NCBI GenBank assembly: GCA_035578905.1
Contig: JAQJVL010000082.1
Coordinates: 454,118-518,117 of the forward strand
DNA length: 64,000 nucleotides
Direction of reading: 5' to 3'
Source of the DNA: Stictocephala bisonia
Taxonomy: Eukaryota > Arthropoda > Insecta > Hemiptera > Membracidae
The first letter of the stretch is position 1. Each line of letters opens with the position of its first letter. The notes under the pieces were generated by a model. That model worked only from the letters and a program-made list of their open reading frames with translations, did not search any database and was not told the origin of the DNA. Made by a program: the position numbers and the translations under genes. Positions 1 through 9,925 of the stretch are shown piece by piece.

Positions 1-389
1 TTTAAATTTACATGCGACTGAAGAGTTGTATACGCTATTAAAAGTGTATAACAGGTTCCTATGACACGTGCCAATATAAAGAGAGTCAGGGAGAAAGGCG
101 TAACACTTCAGTGTTGAAGTGGGCTCTTGCCTTCAGCAGCACTCAATATTTATATTGAAATACCTTGAAATCTCCTGTACTAACAACTTGTTTTACACGT
201 ACATATTGGAGCCATACTTAATTTAGTCCTCATAATATATGTTTTATGAACTATAAAAAGCAGGTTTAGTGGCTCTAGAAACAAAAATATCTACAGGACA
301 TTGTATTTTTTGTGTTTTAATTTCATCAAAATTAATAACTCAAGAATGTATTCAAATTGTTAAATTTTCAATATTAACTAATAAATTGT
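1..389. other. AT-rich DNA, nothing assigned
   Basis: No open frame, repeat or RNA gene recognised. The sequence is AT-rich intergenic-type DNA. Confidence 0.5.
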
Positions 390-492
390 AATTTCAACAA
401 GGCCTTTCGCCAGGCCATAATCAGGCAACACAACTTTATTTCTGTGTTGTCTGATTATGCCAGATTTGCTGGCCAAAAGCCTTGTTGAAATT
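390..492. repeat. foldback hairpin with ~45-bp arms
   Basis: The left arm starts AATTTCAACAAGGC and the right arm ends with its reverse complement GCCTTGTTGAAATT. The match continues inward through GGCCAG...CATAATCAG.CAACACA with a few mismatches and small indels, around a loop near 432-440. No TSD is obvious. It could be a small MITE or a hairpin transcript source. The pairing is direct observation and the element class is inference. Confidence 0.75.
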
Positions 493-868
493 CTAATTTA
501 ATGATTTTTTTTGGAAATGTAATAATTTCAATATATTTAAGTAACCAATATCAACTCGATCTCAACTTCATAGCTCAAGAATGGTTTTAATCGACTGACA
601 TTAAATTATGCTCGTTTCTTTATATCGCCATTATTGAACCGCAAAAATAAAATAGCCACTGACGTGGCTGGTCAAAACAGTGGCAATTTAAATGTTTAGC
701 TCCAAATATTTTGTAAAAAAAATTTAAACATTTAAATTTAAAACATTTTTAAAATAACTCAATAATGCATTTGTTCGTTGTTACTTTAAATAAGTAACTT
801 TACTTCTTAAAGAAGTGTGCAACGTTTTTACCCGTTTTTCAAACATATCGAGCTACAAATGTTTTTGT

Positions 869-892
869 AAAAAAAAAAAAAAAAAAAAAAAA
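869..892. repeat. poly(A) run of 24
   Basis: Uninterrupted homopolymer A. It could be the tail of a decayed retroposon, but no element body is recognisable upstream. The region 493-868 is AT-rich and unassigned. Confidence 0.9.
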
Positions 893-1130
893 TGGCCACA
901 ATACGGAGTGAATTCGAAACTGACACCCTACGTAACGTGTAATGACACGATACGTTCATTTACTAACTATTAATTAGTTATCTTCGTTCACTCTTAATTG
1001 CTTAATTATTGAGTCTGCATAATATAAGTATTATACATTCATAAACTTATTTGGCACTAATATTAACAAACCATTCTGAATAGTATTTAAATTTACCTCT
1101 TAAATGATGAAACCTTCTTACAGTCATAAT

Positions 1131-1296
1131 ACGTCGTTCGGATTCCACCTAAATATGCGTGTCCTTTAATTGCTCTAGATATTGGACGATTAATAAATGG
1201 CTCTTTCTAGAGATCAGTCAACCTTAGTAATAATGAGCGCGCTCATTCGCCCCTTATGTTCTCCCATATATCTACGTAGGCGTCTTAGTAATGACT
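1131..1296 (-). mobile_element. element A, 5' fragment
   Basis: The reverse complement matches the 5' part of the A family. Shared blocks include the motif around TTACTAAGGTTGACTG, then CTAGAAAGAGCCATTTATTAA and GGAATCCGAAC. It aligns by eye with the copies at 2345, 21870 (minus), 33850 (minus), 53563 and 58285. It has no coding capacity. Confidence 0.65.
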
Positions 1297-1557
1297 GATT
1301 AAGAATATTTTATGGACAGATAATTCACAGTGTATAACAATTTTATATAATAATATAACTTGAAATAATATGGCTCATTTTAAATAATATTTCTTTAAAT
1401 TTGTTTTATTAGAATTTTCCGCACTAATTTAAAACGAGGAATAAAATCAACATTTTTGTAGCAAAACTAAATAGTTTCACTTAATAATATTGCACAAGAA
1501 GGACAATATTATACTGAAGAAAATTAAATGTGAAAATAGTGAGCCTAAGTTGGTGAC

Positions 1558-1595
1558 GCGTTATTTTTTAGGGATGGCACACTAAAAAATAACGC
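1558..1595. repeat. perfect 14-bp inverted repeat
   Basis: GCGTTATTTTTTAG at 1558-1571 pairs exactly with CTAAAAAATAACGC at 1582-1595 across a 10-bp loop. It is a compact stem-loop of unknown role. Transposon end-joining debris is possible. Confidence 0.8.
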
Positions 1596-1781
1596 ATTTC
1601 CAATGAACTTTATTTCCCTAACAGTTCGTATAACAACGGGGGTTGTCGTACGAATACGACGTTGTACTAAGTAATACATCTGCTTGCAGTGTGATTCCTC
1701 CCCATATAAATGTGATTGTTTGACATTATTCTTAAGAGTGATTGGTTAAAGTATGTATAACAATATTTAAGCGTGGTTTAT

Positions 1782-1965
1782 CGGTACGGTGGCTCAGTGG
1801 CTAAGCATTTGAACTGCGAGCGGAACGGTCCAAGGATCGAATCCCCAAGTGATCTGATTGTCAGTACTCTGGAATAAAGTATATGCACAGGTTTTCTAGC
1901 CCACGTGAACTGGTGGGTGAAGTTAAAATAAAATCTAATATGAGAAATCGTCATCTGTAATAACA
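1782..1965 (+). mobile_element. tRNA-derived SINE
   Basis: The tRNA-like head has a good RNA polymerase III box A (TGGCTCAGTGG, 1790-1800) and box B (GGATCGAATCC, 1834-1844) with tRNA-like spacing. About 120 bp of non-tRNA body follows, ending in an A-rich stretch near 1921-1945. A plain tRNA gene is unlikely because the acceptor stem does not close convincingly and the similarity runs on past the T-arm. The 3' boundary is approximate. Confidence 0.65.
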
Positions 1966-2344
1966 TGCGGTTACTTGCTATTGTTACTAAATGGGATATA
2001 TTAACAAAATATGATATTTACATGCTATAAGGACTTCTTACAAATGAAAAATACCATTTTTAACTGTCACTTTACATTTTACGGTTGTTACATCTCATTC
2101 GATCCCTTAGAGATTCATATTCAGAATATACCTATATATTAATCTTATTGGATTATCAACATAAACCTTAATTATTTAAAAGGTGTAATTTTGAAATGTT
2201 TGTCATCTAAATATAAAGGCATTTTTATATGTTCTATTCAAATAACCCATTCATAACTTAACACGTATATTGTAGCTCATAAGTAAGCCTATAATCAATG
2301 TTATTTTAAAGTCTTTCAAGTTTTATTTTAAAGCATTACTTATT
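1966..2344. other. AT-rich DNA, nothing assigned
   Basis: I see no gene, repeat family member or RNA signature here. Confidence 0.45.
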
Positions 2345-2802
2345 TTCATCGATCGTAGAGGTATGGGTGAATACGAGGGAATATTGAGTGTGATGAATGT
2401 AGATGAATGAGTATAGCAATGTTTACTATGTAGGGTAGACTGCTCTTTAGAAAGAACGATATATTAAGATCCTTATAACCAGAGAAAATAAGGGACCTTC
2501 AGCTTTACGAGGAATCCAAACCAAATTTTATTTGACTGATTTTCAGCTAAGTGACAAACCATATACTTAGTTCCCTTCCCTACACAACATCCGGATCTTG
2601 ATTACTAGCCAATGTGGACTCCTTAGACTTCACTAGTAGTAAGCGGGTCGATGGCAACTAATTATTGGACGTTGTGTATCTATTAAGAGGACCGAGTATA
2701 GAACATTTACTACAACACCTACAATCTCCACAACACTTTTTCTCCAAGGAGCTGGCTCCACCACTAGTTGCCATAAAGTACCTGGACGACATCACTGCGC
2801 AA

Positions 2803-5061
2803 CTAGTAACTAAATTCTTCACAACTCTTTGTCCCCAAGTTGTTGGGTTACAGCACTGAGCCACTAGTGCCTACAATATCAACAACTCGTTGCCCCCAAG
2901 TGTCTGAGTTACAGTACTGAGCCACTAGTGCTTACAATCTTCACAACTCGTTGCCCCCAAGTGTCTGAGTTACAGTACTGAGCCACTAGTGCTTACAATC
3001 TTCACAACTCGTTGCCCCCAAGTGTCTGAGTTACAGCACTGAGCCACTAGTGCCTACAATATCAACAACTCGTTTAACCCAAGTGTCTGAGTTACAGTAC
3101 TGAGCCACTAGTGCTTACAATCTTCACAACTCGTTGCCCCCAAGTGTCTGAGTTACAGTACTGAGCCACTAGTGCTTATAATCTTCACAACTCGTTGCCC
3201 CCAAGTGTCTGAGTTACAGTACTGAGCCACTAGTGCTTATAATCTTCACAACTCGTTGCCCCCAAGTGTCTGAGTTACAGTACTGAGCCACTAGTGCTTA
3301 CAATCTTCACAACTCGTTGCCCCCAAGTGTCTGAGTTACAGTACTAAGCCACTAGTGCTTACAATCTTCACAACTCGTTGCCCCCAAGTGTCTGAGTTAC
3401 AGTACTGAGCCACTAGTGCTTACAATCTTCACAACTCGTTGCCCCCAAGTGTCTGAGTTACAGTACTGAGCCACTAGTGCTTACAATCTTCACAACTCGG
3501 TGCCCCCAAGTGTCTGAGTTACAGTACTGAGCCACTAGTGCTTACAATCTTCACAACTCGTTGCCCCCAAGTGTCTGAGTTACAGTACTGAGCCACTAGT
3601 GCTTACAATCTTCACATTTCGTTGCCCCCAAGTGTCTGAGTTACAGTACTGAGCCACTAGTGCTTACAATCTTCAAAACTCGTTGCCTCCAAGTGTCTGG
3701 GCTACAGCACTGCATGACTAGTGCCTACAATATCTACAACTCGTTGACCCCACGTGTCTGGAATACAGCACTGCGCGACTAGTGCCTACAATCTTCAAAA
3801 CTCGTTGCCTCCAATTACCTGGGTTACAGCACTGCACCACTAGGGAACTATGGATACACTCAAAAACCATGAATACATTTAAGTGTTGAAAATATTTTAG
3901 AATAGTGCCTACAATATCCTCAATTCGTTGTTCCAAGTGTCTGGGTTACAGCACTGCGCCACTAGTGCCTACTATATCCAGAATTCATTGTTCCCAAGTG
4001 TCTGTGTTACACTACTGCGCCACTAGTGTCTACAATATCCACAACTCGTTGCCTACAAGTGTCTGGGTTACAGCACTGCACCACTAGTGCCTACAATATC
4101 CACAACTCGTTGCCTACAAGTGTCTGAGTTACAGCACTGCGCCACTAGTGCCTATAATATTCACAACTCGTTGCCTACAAGTGTCTAGGTTACAGCACTG
4201 CGCCACTAGTGCTTACAATATCCACAACTCGTTGCCTCCAAGTGTCTGGATTTCAGCATTGCGCCACTAGCGCCTACAATATCCACAACTCGTTGCCTCC
4301 AAGTGTCTGGGTTAAAGCACTGCGCGACTAGTGCCTACAATATCCACAACTCGTTGACCCCAGGTGTCTGGGTACAGCATTGCATCACTAGTGCCTACAA
4401 TATCCACAACTCGTTGACCCCAAGTGTCTGGGTTACAGCACTGTGCCACTAGTGCCTACAATATCCAAAACTCATTAACCCCAAGTGTCTGGGTTACAGC
4501 ACTGCGCGACTAGTGCCTTCAATATCTACAACTCATTGCCTCTAAGTGTCTGGGTTAAAGCACTGCACCAATAGTGCCTACAATATCCTCAATTCGTTGT
4601 TCCCAAATGTCTGGTTTACAGCACTGCGCCACTAGTGCCTACTATATCCACAATTCGTTGTTCTCAAGTGTCTGTGTTACAGCACTGCGCCACTAGTGCC
4701 TACAATATCCACAACTCGTTGCCTCCAAGTGTCTGGGTTACAGCACTGCGCCACTAGTGCCTATAATATTCACAACTCATTGCCTCCAAGTGTCTGGGTT
4801 ACAGCACTGCACCACTAGTGCCTACAATATCCACAACTCGTTGCCTACAAGTGTCTAGGTTACAGCACTGCGCCACTAGTGCTTACAATATCCACAACTC
4901 GTTGCCTCAAAGTGTCTGGATTTCAGCATTGCGCCACTAGTGCCTATAATATCCACAACTCGTTGCCTCCAAGTGTCTGGGTTAAAGCACTGCGCGACTA
5001 GTGCCTACAATCTTCACAACTCGTTGCCTCCAATTGCCTGGGTTACAGCGTTGCACCACTA
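2803..5061 (+). repeat. 61-bp satellite-like tandem array, ~37 units
   Basis: The period is 61 bp: the pattern shifts one base per 60-base line. Units contain CCACTAGTGC, ACAACTCGTTGCC and AAGTGTCTG.GTTACAGCACTG. The array has two parts. Units from about 2860 to 3690 are nearly identical (CTTCAC, CCCCCAAG, CAGTACTGAGC variant). Units from about 3690 to 5061 are a more diverged variant (ATCCAC, CTCC/CTACAAG, CAGCACTGCGC). Most units carry one ACTAGT site. The diverged part also shows longer periodicities. One or two related monomers occur in the short A copies at 58.7 kb and 21.4 kb. Confidence 0.95.
3843..3900 (+). repeat. A-family tail sequence inside the array
   Basis: A non-array segment beginning GGGAACTATGGATACACTC, with AAGTGTTGAAAA further in, closely matches the sequence that terminates the array at 5062-5118. 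The spacing between the two is 1219 bp, about 20 monomers. It indicates that a block including the array end was duplicated. Confidence 0.85.
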
Positions 5062-5118
5062 GGGAACTATGGATACACTCAAGAACCATGGATGCATTTA
5101 AGTGTTGAAAAGATTTTA

Positions 5119-5445
5119 TAAATAAATCACAAAAATATATGATACTATATATTGTCTTTTATTTCCCTTTACATAATCAATATAAGACTGAAGCTACAAG
5201 TTATTTTTTAAATCACTTCGTCTAGTAAATGTCAAACTTACCTATTTCCTATACATTATTTAGTGATTTATATTTATGTACTGATTTTTTTAAATTGAAT
5301 TCCTATTTTTTTATTTTATTTAACTAAACAAAATGTATCTCACAAAGCAAAAAGTTGTATAATAGCATGAAACAAAATAAAATAAGTTATTTGTATAATT
5401 GTTTAAAATGACAACAAACGAGTACTAAAAGCTACAATCTTTGTT
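5119..5445. other. AT-rich DNA, nothing assigned
   Basis: No gene or clear repeat. It is largely A/T with short homopolymer runs. Confidence 0.45.
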
Positions 5446-5566
5446 CTTAAGAGTTTAAAAAGTCTGTAACACGTTTTGTTGTGTACTAAAACAAACGTAA
5501 ACATGAAAGTTTGCTGAGTCATAATGATGGAATCGCGTGCACTTCCTGTTGTACGAGAACAATAAT
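5446..5566 (+). repeat. interspersed repeat B, copy 1
   Basis: It matches the reverse complement of 25242-25366. Shared blocks include GTTTAAAAAGTCT, AACACGTTTTGTTG, AAAACAAACGTAAACATG and GGAATCGCGTGC. No coding potential or termini are visible. Direct observation of similarity; class unknown. Confidence 0.65.
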
Positions 5567-5810
5567 ACTCTCATACAATGTACAGTGAAACGGTTTCATT
5601 GTACGTTCTCATTAAGAACGTACGGTGTAAGACCTCACGTTCTTATTAAACGTACAGTCTCTGTGATTTTGTAATATGCTATTTTTAAGTCTTATTAAAT
5701 TGATATTAAACAAATGTTATAAATGTTTTTCAACAATATTGTTTCGTTTTGGCCAAGGTATGAAGTACATTTATGTATTTATTATTATTATTTATTGAAA
5801 TATTTATCAT

Positions 5811-5945
5811 TAAGATCACATCATCAGATCATGAAGATATGAGCGGGTATGTGGAACGAGTGCTATGAGTGTAATTAACAGTAGACATGTACGAGTGGTT
5901 GGTATACAACTAAATAGGGTGATGAGGGCTCCCAGTGACTCCCTC
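5811..5945 (+). mobile_element. element A, 5' fragment
   Basis: It starts GATCACATCATCAGATCAT, as does the copy at 6671, and continues with the A-like GATATGAGCGGGTATGTG and ACGAGTG blocks. It then diverges. The following 5946-6300 is unassigned and contains small inverted repeats near 6197-6248. Confidence 0.5.
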
Positions 5946-6299
5946 CCCTCACTGCAGTCCCCCAAACCGTGGCTTCGAGTGCTGCGCTGCATAGCTCCTC
6001 CGGATATAAGAATATAAGACGCACTTCTCAAAGAGTTTAAAAAGATCCCATCTACTCCAAATCTCCTTACTTGCAAGATGTCACACAACGTGCAGGGTAA
6101 CTTAAATCTATAAAACCACATCTTCGACTAGCTTCACAGTTATTCTCAAACGAATTTTTACCAAAAACTACCTGAACGTTAACTTGGGATATGATTGACG
6201 GTCGAAACAAGTTTCTGGTATCAGAGGTTATGACCGTCATGATACCAGACCTCACGTAGCTGGTAGTTGTATGTTTGTGAATTAGCCAGTTCAATTAAA

Positions 6300-6669
6300 C
6301 GAACCTTCCTGGTAAGTAAAAGACTATGTTGAGTCACTTTCGCACGGGGTTGTAAAGATGAAACTACTGGTAATTTAAATCCGGATTGGCAAATGATCAG
6401 TCATATGATTGCGGGGTCGAAGTTCAAACAATGGATCACATAGTTAATGAGTGGTCATTGCGTTCTGTTCAGGGAAGATGATGGTCTTAATTCAATCGGA
6501 GTAGCAGGTGTTGAAGGGTTACAGAACCTGGATTTAGCTCTGTGACGGGAGATCAATATTTCAACACTTAGACAAATGTACTTTGTAACGTTTATTTTAA
6601 TATTGTTCTTATCCGTGTAGTTTTTAAATTTTTTAATAGTTTGGTGGCTGGTCACGAAAGCCATACGTT
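6300..6669 (+). pseudogene. RTE-like retrotransposon tail, degraded
   Basis: It aligns at DNA level with the better copy at 43.05-43.57 kb. Shared blocks include CAGTCATATGATTGCGG, TTCAAACAATGGATCACATA, AGCAGGTGTTGAA.GGTT and GGATTTAGCTCTGTGACGGG. The 3' end is similar too (GAAAGCCATA). The reading frame for the C-terminal zinc-knuckle segment is broken by indels. The family assignment follows from the 43-kb copy. It is a dead 3' fragment of a non-LTR element. Confidence 0.65.
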
Positions 6670-6670
6670 A

Positions 6671-6920
6671 TGATCACATCATCAGATCATTAGGATATGA
6701 GTAAATATGTGAATCGAATGAGTACTATGAGTGTAGACGAACGAGTGTAATCTTCGTAACTAAGGTCGACTGTTCCTTAGAAAGACCTACTTATGAATAG
6801 GGCATTTAAGGACCTATTGCTTTGTTTTGAACCCAAACAAAGTGGTATTGGTATGATTTTCAACTAACTGACAAGCCTGATATTCTCTGTATGCAACATG
6901 GACTTCTCTATATGCAATTC
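6671..6920 (+). mobile_element. element A, 5' fragment
   Basis: A matches include GATATGAGTAAATATGTG, GAACGAGTGTA, AAGGTCGACTGTTCCTTAG and CTGACAAGCCTGATA. It begins directly after the RTE tail ends (TTATGATCACATC), so one element may have inserted at the edge of the other. Confidence 0.6.
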
Positions 6921-7302
6921 AGAGAGAGTTGATAGTGAAACTCCAACCTCTGCCTGTGTGACATAGCGCTAGGCCAATTCATAGGCGTTCACATGTTGCT
7001 GTATTGAGAACTGTTTTTTATGGTCTGTACGTTTACCTTATTGCACACTTTGAAAATACGCCTATTAAGTCAAAAGCACACAATCTTTTTTTGTTCTTTG
7101 GAGACAGTAGTCCCAACTTCGTATTTTTTAAGCGCAGACACAATTCTATAAACAGTACGTTCCCGAACACCAACCATTTTTGTTCTTTACCTCTATAGAT
7201 ATAGTATCCGTATTTCAAAATTAAAGCATTAACTTTCTAATTACACAGTTTACAGATTATTAATATTTTCACCAATTTTTGTATTAAACACTAAAATAAT
7301 TG
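6921..7302. other. nothing assigned
   Basis: Short open frames on both strands (7004-7218) overlap each other in antisense and show no recognisable domain. I do not regard them as genes. Confidence 0.4.
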
Positions 7303-7583
7303 GATCTTTTCTGTTAATTCACTATCACTAGATAAATATTTTAATGCTCTAAAACTTGTTCTCCAATCGATTTTACGTCCACTATGATATTCCTTATCCG
7401 CTAAGAATCCGTTATAGCTGGTCTTATCGCTTTACACACGGAGAGCGCAATCGGTGGTAAGTAAATCATTGGATTTACCAGGTTGTGATTAACTTTAGTA
7501 GCCTCCTACCCTAACCTAATCTGACCTAACATAACCATGATTGTGATGAAAAAGTAGTGGTAGTGAAGTAACGGAAATGGTCC
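7303..7583 (-). mobile_element. MITE C, copy 1
   Basis: About 280 bp bounded by imperfect terminal inverted repeats. The left end reads CTTTTCTGTTAATTCACTA. The right end is the reverse complement of CCGTTACTTCACTACCACTA. The interior aligns in reverse complement with 47846-48166, sharing the GCGGATAAGGAATA and CTCTCCGTGTGTAA blocks and a CCTAACCTAATCTGACCTAAC run. It is a non-coding, non-autonomous DNA transposon of unknown superfamily. Confidence 0.7.
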
Positions 7584-7954
7584 AAATAATTACTATATTA
7601 TAAAAATAATTCCCCACACAGTACCATCCGAAGAATATTTCAATATACTACCTAGAACGTATGAGCAGACTGTCTCACTGGGGATATCAATGTATCAATC
7701 CTGTTGTAAATCAAGAGACCAAATGACGCAATTTTCTTATTGGCCAGTGCTCTTGAGACAGGGGCAGACTAGGTGGAGCCTCACTTTCAATTCTCGCAAA
7801 GAAAATGTATTTTAAAAGTTATGTGAAGCTTATTTGTTTAGATGCTATACATACTTTTTAATATTAATAGAGCAACTAAATACCATAGTTGTCTTGTCTA
7901 GGGCTATGAAAAAAACTAATATAATTTTTATGCTTTAAAAAGTACAAATATGGG
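7584..7954. other. nothing assigned
   Basis: AT-rich DNA with no gene signature. Confidence 0.4.
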
Positions 7955-8200
7955 CAATTGAAAATTTCGATAAGTACCCAGTATCCGGAATATGCGTTGT
8001 AAGTCCATAGTCCGTAAAAATTACATATCAACAAACGATAAATTGCTGCCTGGTGATGACAGAACAGAGCAAAGGACCCAATCCCCATTAGGGCTGACTA
8101 GGTACGATTCAAACAGGAATAATCATTAATCATCGACAGGATTGGAACATTGTTTTTAAATTCTTCTTAATATTGGGCCTATATGTTTTTTCTTGTTATA
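7955..8200 (+). repeat. interspersed repeat D, copy 1
   Basis: Closely similar, in the same orientation, to 27148-27395. Shared blocks include AGTCCGTAAAAATT, CAACAAACGAT, CCTGGTGATGACAGAACAG, GAGCAAAGGACCCAA and TTAGGGCTGACTAGGTACG. Minus-strand open frames in both copies are not conserved in frame. This argues for a non-coding or decayed element. Confidence 0.75.
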
Positions 8201-9183
8201 ATGTTGGCATACTGCATAATTTTTGTTTAATGTTTAAATTAAATTATTGCTTTATCTACTAATTTAAAATCTTATATAAAACACATTAGATATGCAAGCG
8301 CCCTTAGACCTACATATAATACGTGAATACCTGTTTTTTTATCTAACTCCTCCGTTATTTCTTTAGCCTTTAACGGTTGAGGTGTTAACAAAAATATGAA
8401 CTATTTGTAGTTTTGTTTTATTAATTATTTATATGTTCATCCTAAAGAGTACAGGAAGCTCTCATAGTACGTTTTTGGAGGTTGATGGAGATTGAATGAA
8501 AAGAAACAGCTGTTAAAATATAAATAATGATGTTTATAAAAATTTGAACACCTGTTGGAATGTAAATATTGATGTTTGTAGTATTGATGAGGTTAGAGCT
8601 CAAATCAAAGGATAAAATAAAGTAGATACTCTAAGTTGTGACCAAGATAACGACTCCGCCTCCTCTGTCCGTTCCCTTCTAGACAGAACTCGTGTGTCAT
8701 ATATATGTCATCTTGTGATCTTATATATTTTATGTTTGTGTTATCTTTTATTGATTTATAAGGTCGTAATATTTTGTATTTTGTAGTTATGAATATGTAA
8801 TGTTTTAAATTGCTTGCTTTACACTTGAATTTTAAAAACTTGTAATGCCATATTGAGCAACAACGTTCAAATTACATGAATAAAAACAAACACGATGGAA
8901 TACATTTTCACAGGTAATTATGAAATAAAATAATTTGACTATTATTAGTTCTTTATAATAATGTTCAAGAGTCTACTTCTAGTTGTTTTACATATTTTAC
9001 TATGGTGTTTAATATAAATAATTTCAATTGTATTAAATGTTTTTTTACAGTAGTTTACATTTTGATGTTACATCAGCTGTGTCTATCTCACCAAGATGAC
9101 GGATAACGGCTACAACTACTACTGCAGGACATAATGCATTATAGTCTTATTTTATGTCATATTATATGACTAAGAAAGTCGCC
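8201..9183. other. AT-rich DNA, nothing assigned
   Basis: No open frame above background, no repeat match recognised within the window, and no RNA gene. Confidence 0.4.
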
Positions 9184-9370
9184 TAAGTCGTACCGCTTTC
9201 TGAGTCATACCTCTTCCCAAGTCGTACCGCTTCCTAAGTCGTACCGCTTCCAAAGTCATACCTCTTCCTAAGTCATACTGCTTCCTAAGTCGTACCGCTT
9301 CCTAAGTCGTACCGCTTCCTAAGTCGTACCTCTTCCTAAGTCGTACTGCTTCCTAAGTCGTTCCTCTTGA
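9184..9370 (+). repeat. 17-bp tandem repeat, ~11 units
   Basis: The unit is TAAGTCGTACCGCTTCC, with variants TAAGTCATACTGCTTCC and AAAGTCATACCTCTTCC. It contains the core AAGTCGTACC shared with the next two arrays. Variation is mainly G/A at the CGTAC position and C/T at CCGCTT/CCTCTT. Confidence 0.95.
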
Positions 9371-9689
9371 GTTTTGCTGCAGCAAATCAAGAAACAGTGC
9401 TCCACCGGAGTCCATTGTAACTAGTCAGTGTCCCAAGTAGACAGGAAAAGTTTCGTTGCACTGTGTTCATCCAAAATGTTTTATCAACAAATTTCGTGAT
9501 TTCTTACTTCTAGAATTCAGTTTTTACTCTGATTTTGAAGTTGTTACTGGCTAAATAAGTAAGTATAAAGTAATTCTTAAAGCTCACACGCTAGAACTGT
9601 TTAATATAGTATCTACAGACGAGCACGCTTTTCTTCTACAGTACTTTTAGGTTAGAAAGATCCATGTTTAGTTAAAATTAACCGGTTGC
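9371..9689. other. spacer between core-motif arrays
   Basis: Non-repetitive DNA between the 17-bp and 24-bp arrays. No convincing coding frame was seen. If the locus is one transposon, this would be interior or flanking sequence. Confidence 0.4.
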
Positions 9690-9915
9690 CTAAGTCGTGC
9701 CTCTCAGGGTACCGTAAGTCGTGCCTCTCAGGGTACCGTAAGTCGTGCCTCTCAGGGTACCGTAAGTCGTACCTCTCAGGGTACCGTAAGTCGTACCTCT
9801 CAGGGTACCGTAAGTCGTGCCTCTCAGGGTACCGTAAGTCGTACCTCTCAGGGTACCGTAAGTCGTGCCTCTCAGGGTACCGTAAGTCGTACCTCTCAGG
9901 GTACCGTGTCGTACC
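9690..9915 (+). repeat. 24-bp tandem repeat, ~9 units
   Basis: The unit is TAAGTCGTGCCTCTCAG followed by GGTACCG. Copies alternate G/A at one position (GTGCC or GTACC) and are otherwise almost identical. Because 24 is a multiple of 3, it stays open in several frames on both strands as an 8-residue peptide repeat. I treat that as an artefact. It carries the same AAGTCGTRCC core as the neighbouring arrays. Confidence 0.95.
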
Positions 9916-9925
9916 GGTACGAGTT

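Larger units (their letters stand above)
2345..5118 (+). mobile_element. element A, long copy with 61-bp array
   Basis: This is the most complete A copy. The 5' block (about 2345-2740, starting near CGATCGTAGAGGTATG) aligns with the copies at 53563 and 58285 and with the reverse complements of the copies at 21361-21870 and 33509-33850. Shared blocks include ACAACATCCGGAT, CTAGACTTC/CTAGTAGT and GAGGACCGAGTATAGAACATTTAC. The 3' part is a 61-bp tandem array, followed by a unique tail (5062-5118, GGGAACTATGGATACACTC onward). No protein is encoded; short open frames around 2660-2860 are incidental. Class is unknown. A non-autonomous DNA element with internal tandem repeats is the best guess, since several Helitron-like groups carry such repeats, but no Helitron ends were identified for A itself. 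Confidence 0.7.

Noticed and set aside
2803..5061. CRISPR array
   Set aside because: The 61-bp period has no alternation of constant repeat and unique spacer; the whole unit is repeated. The genome is eukaryotic.
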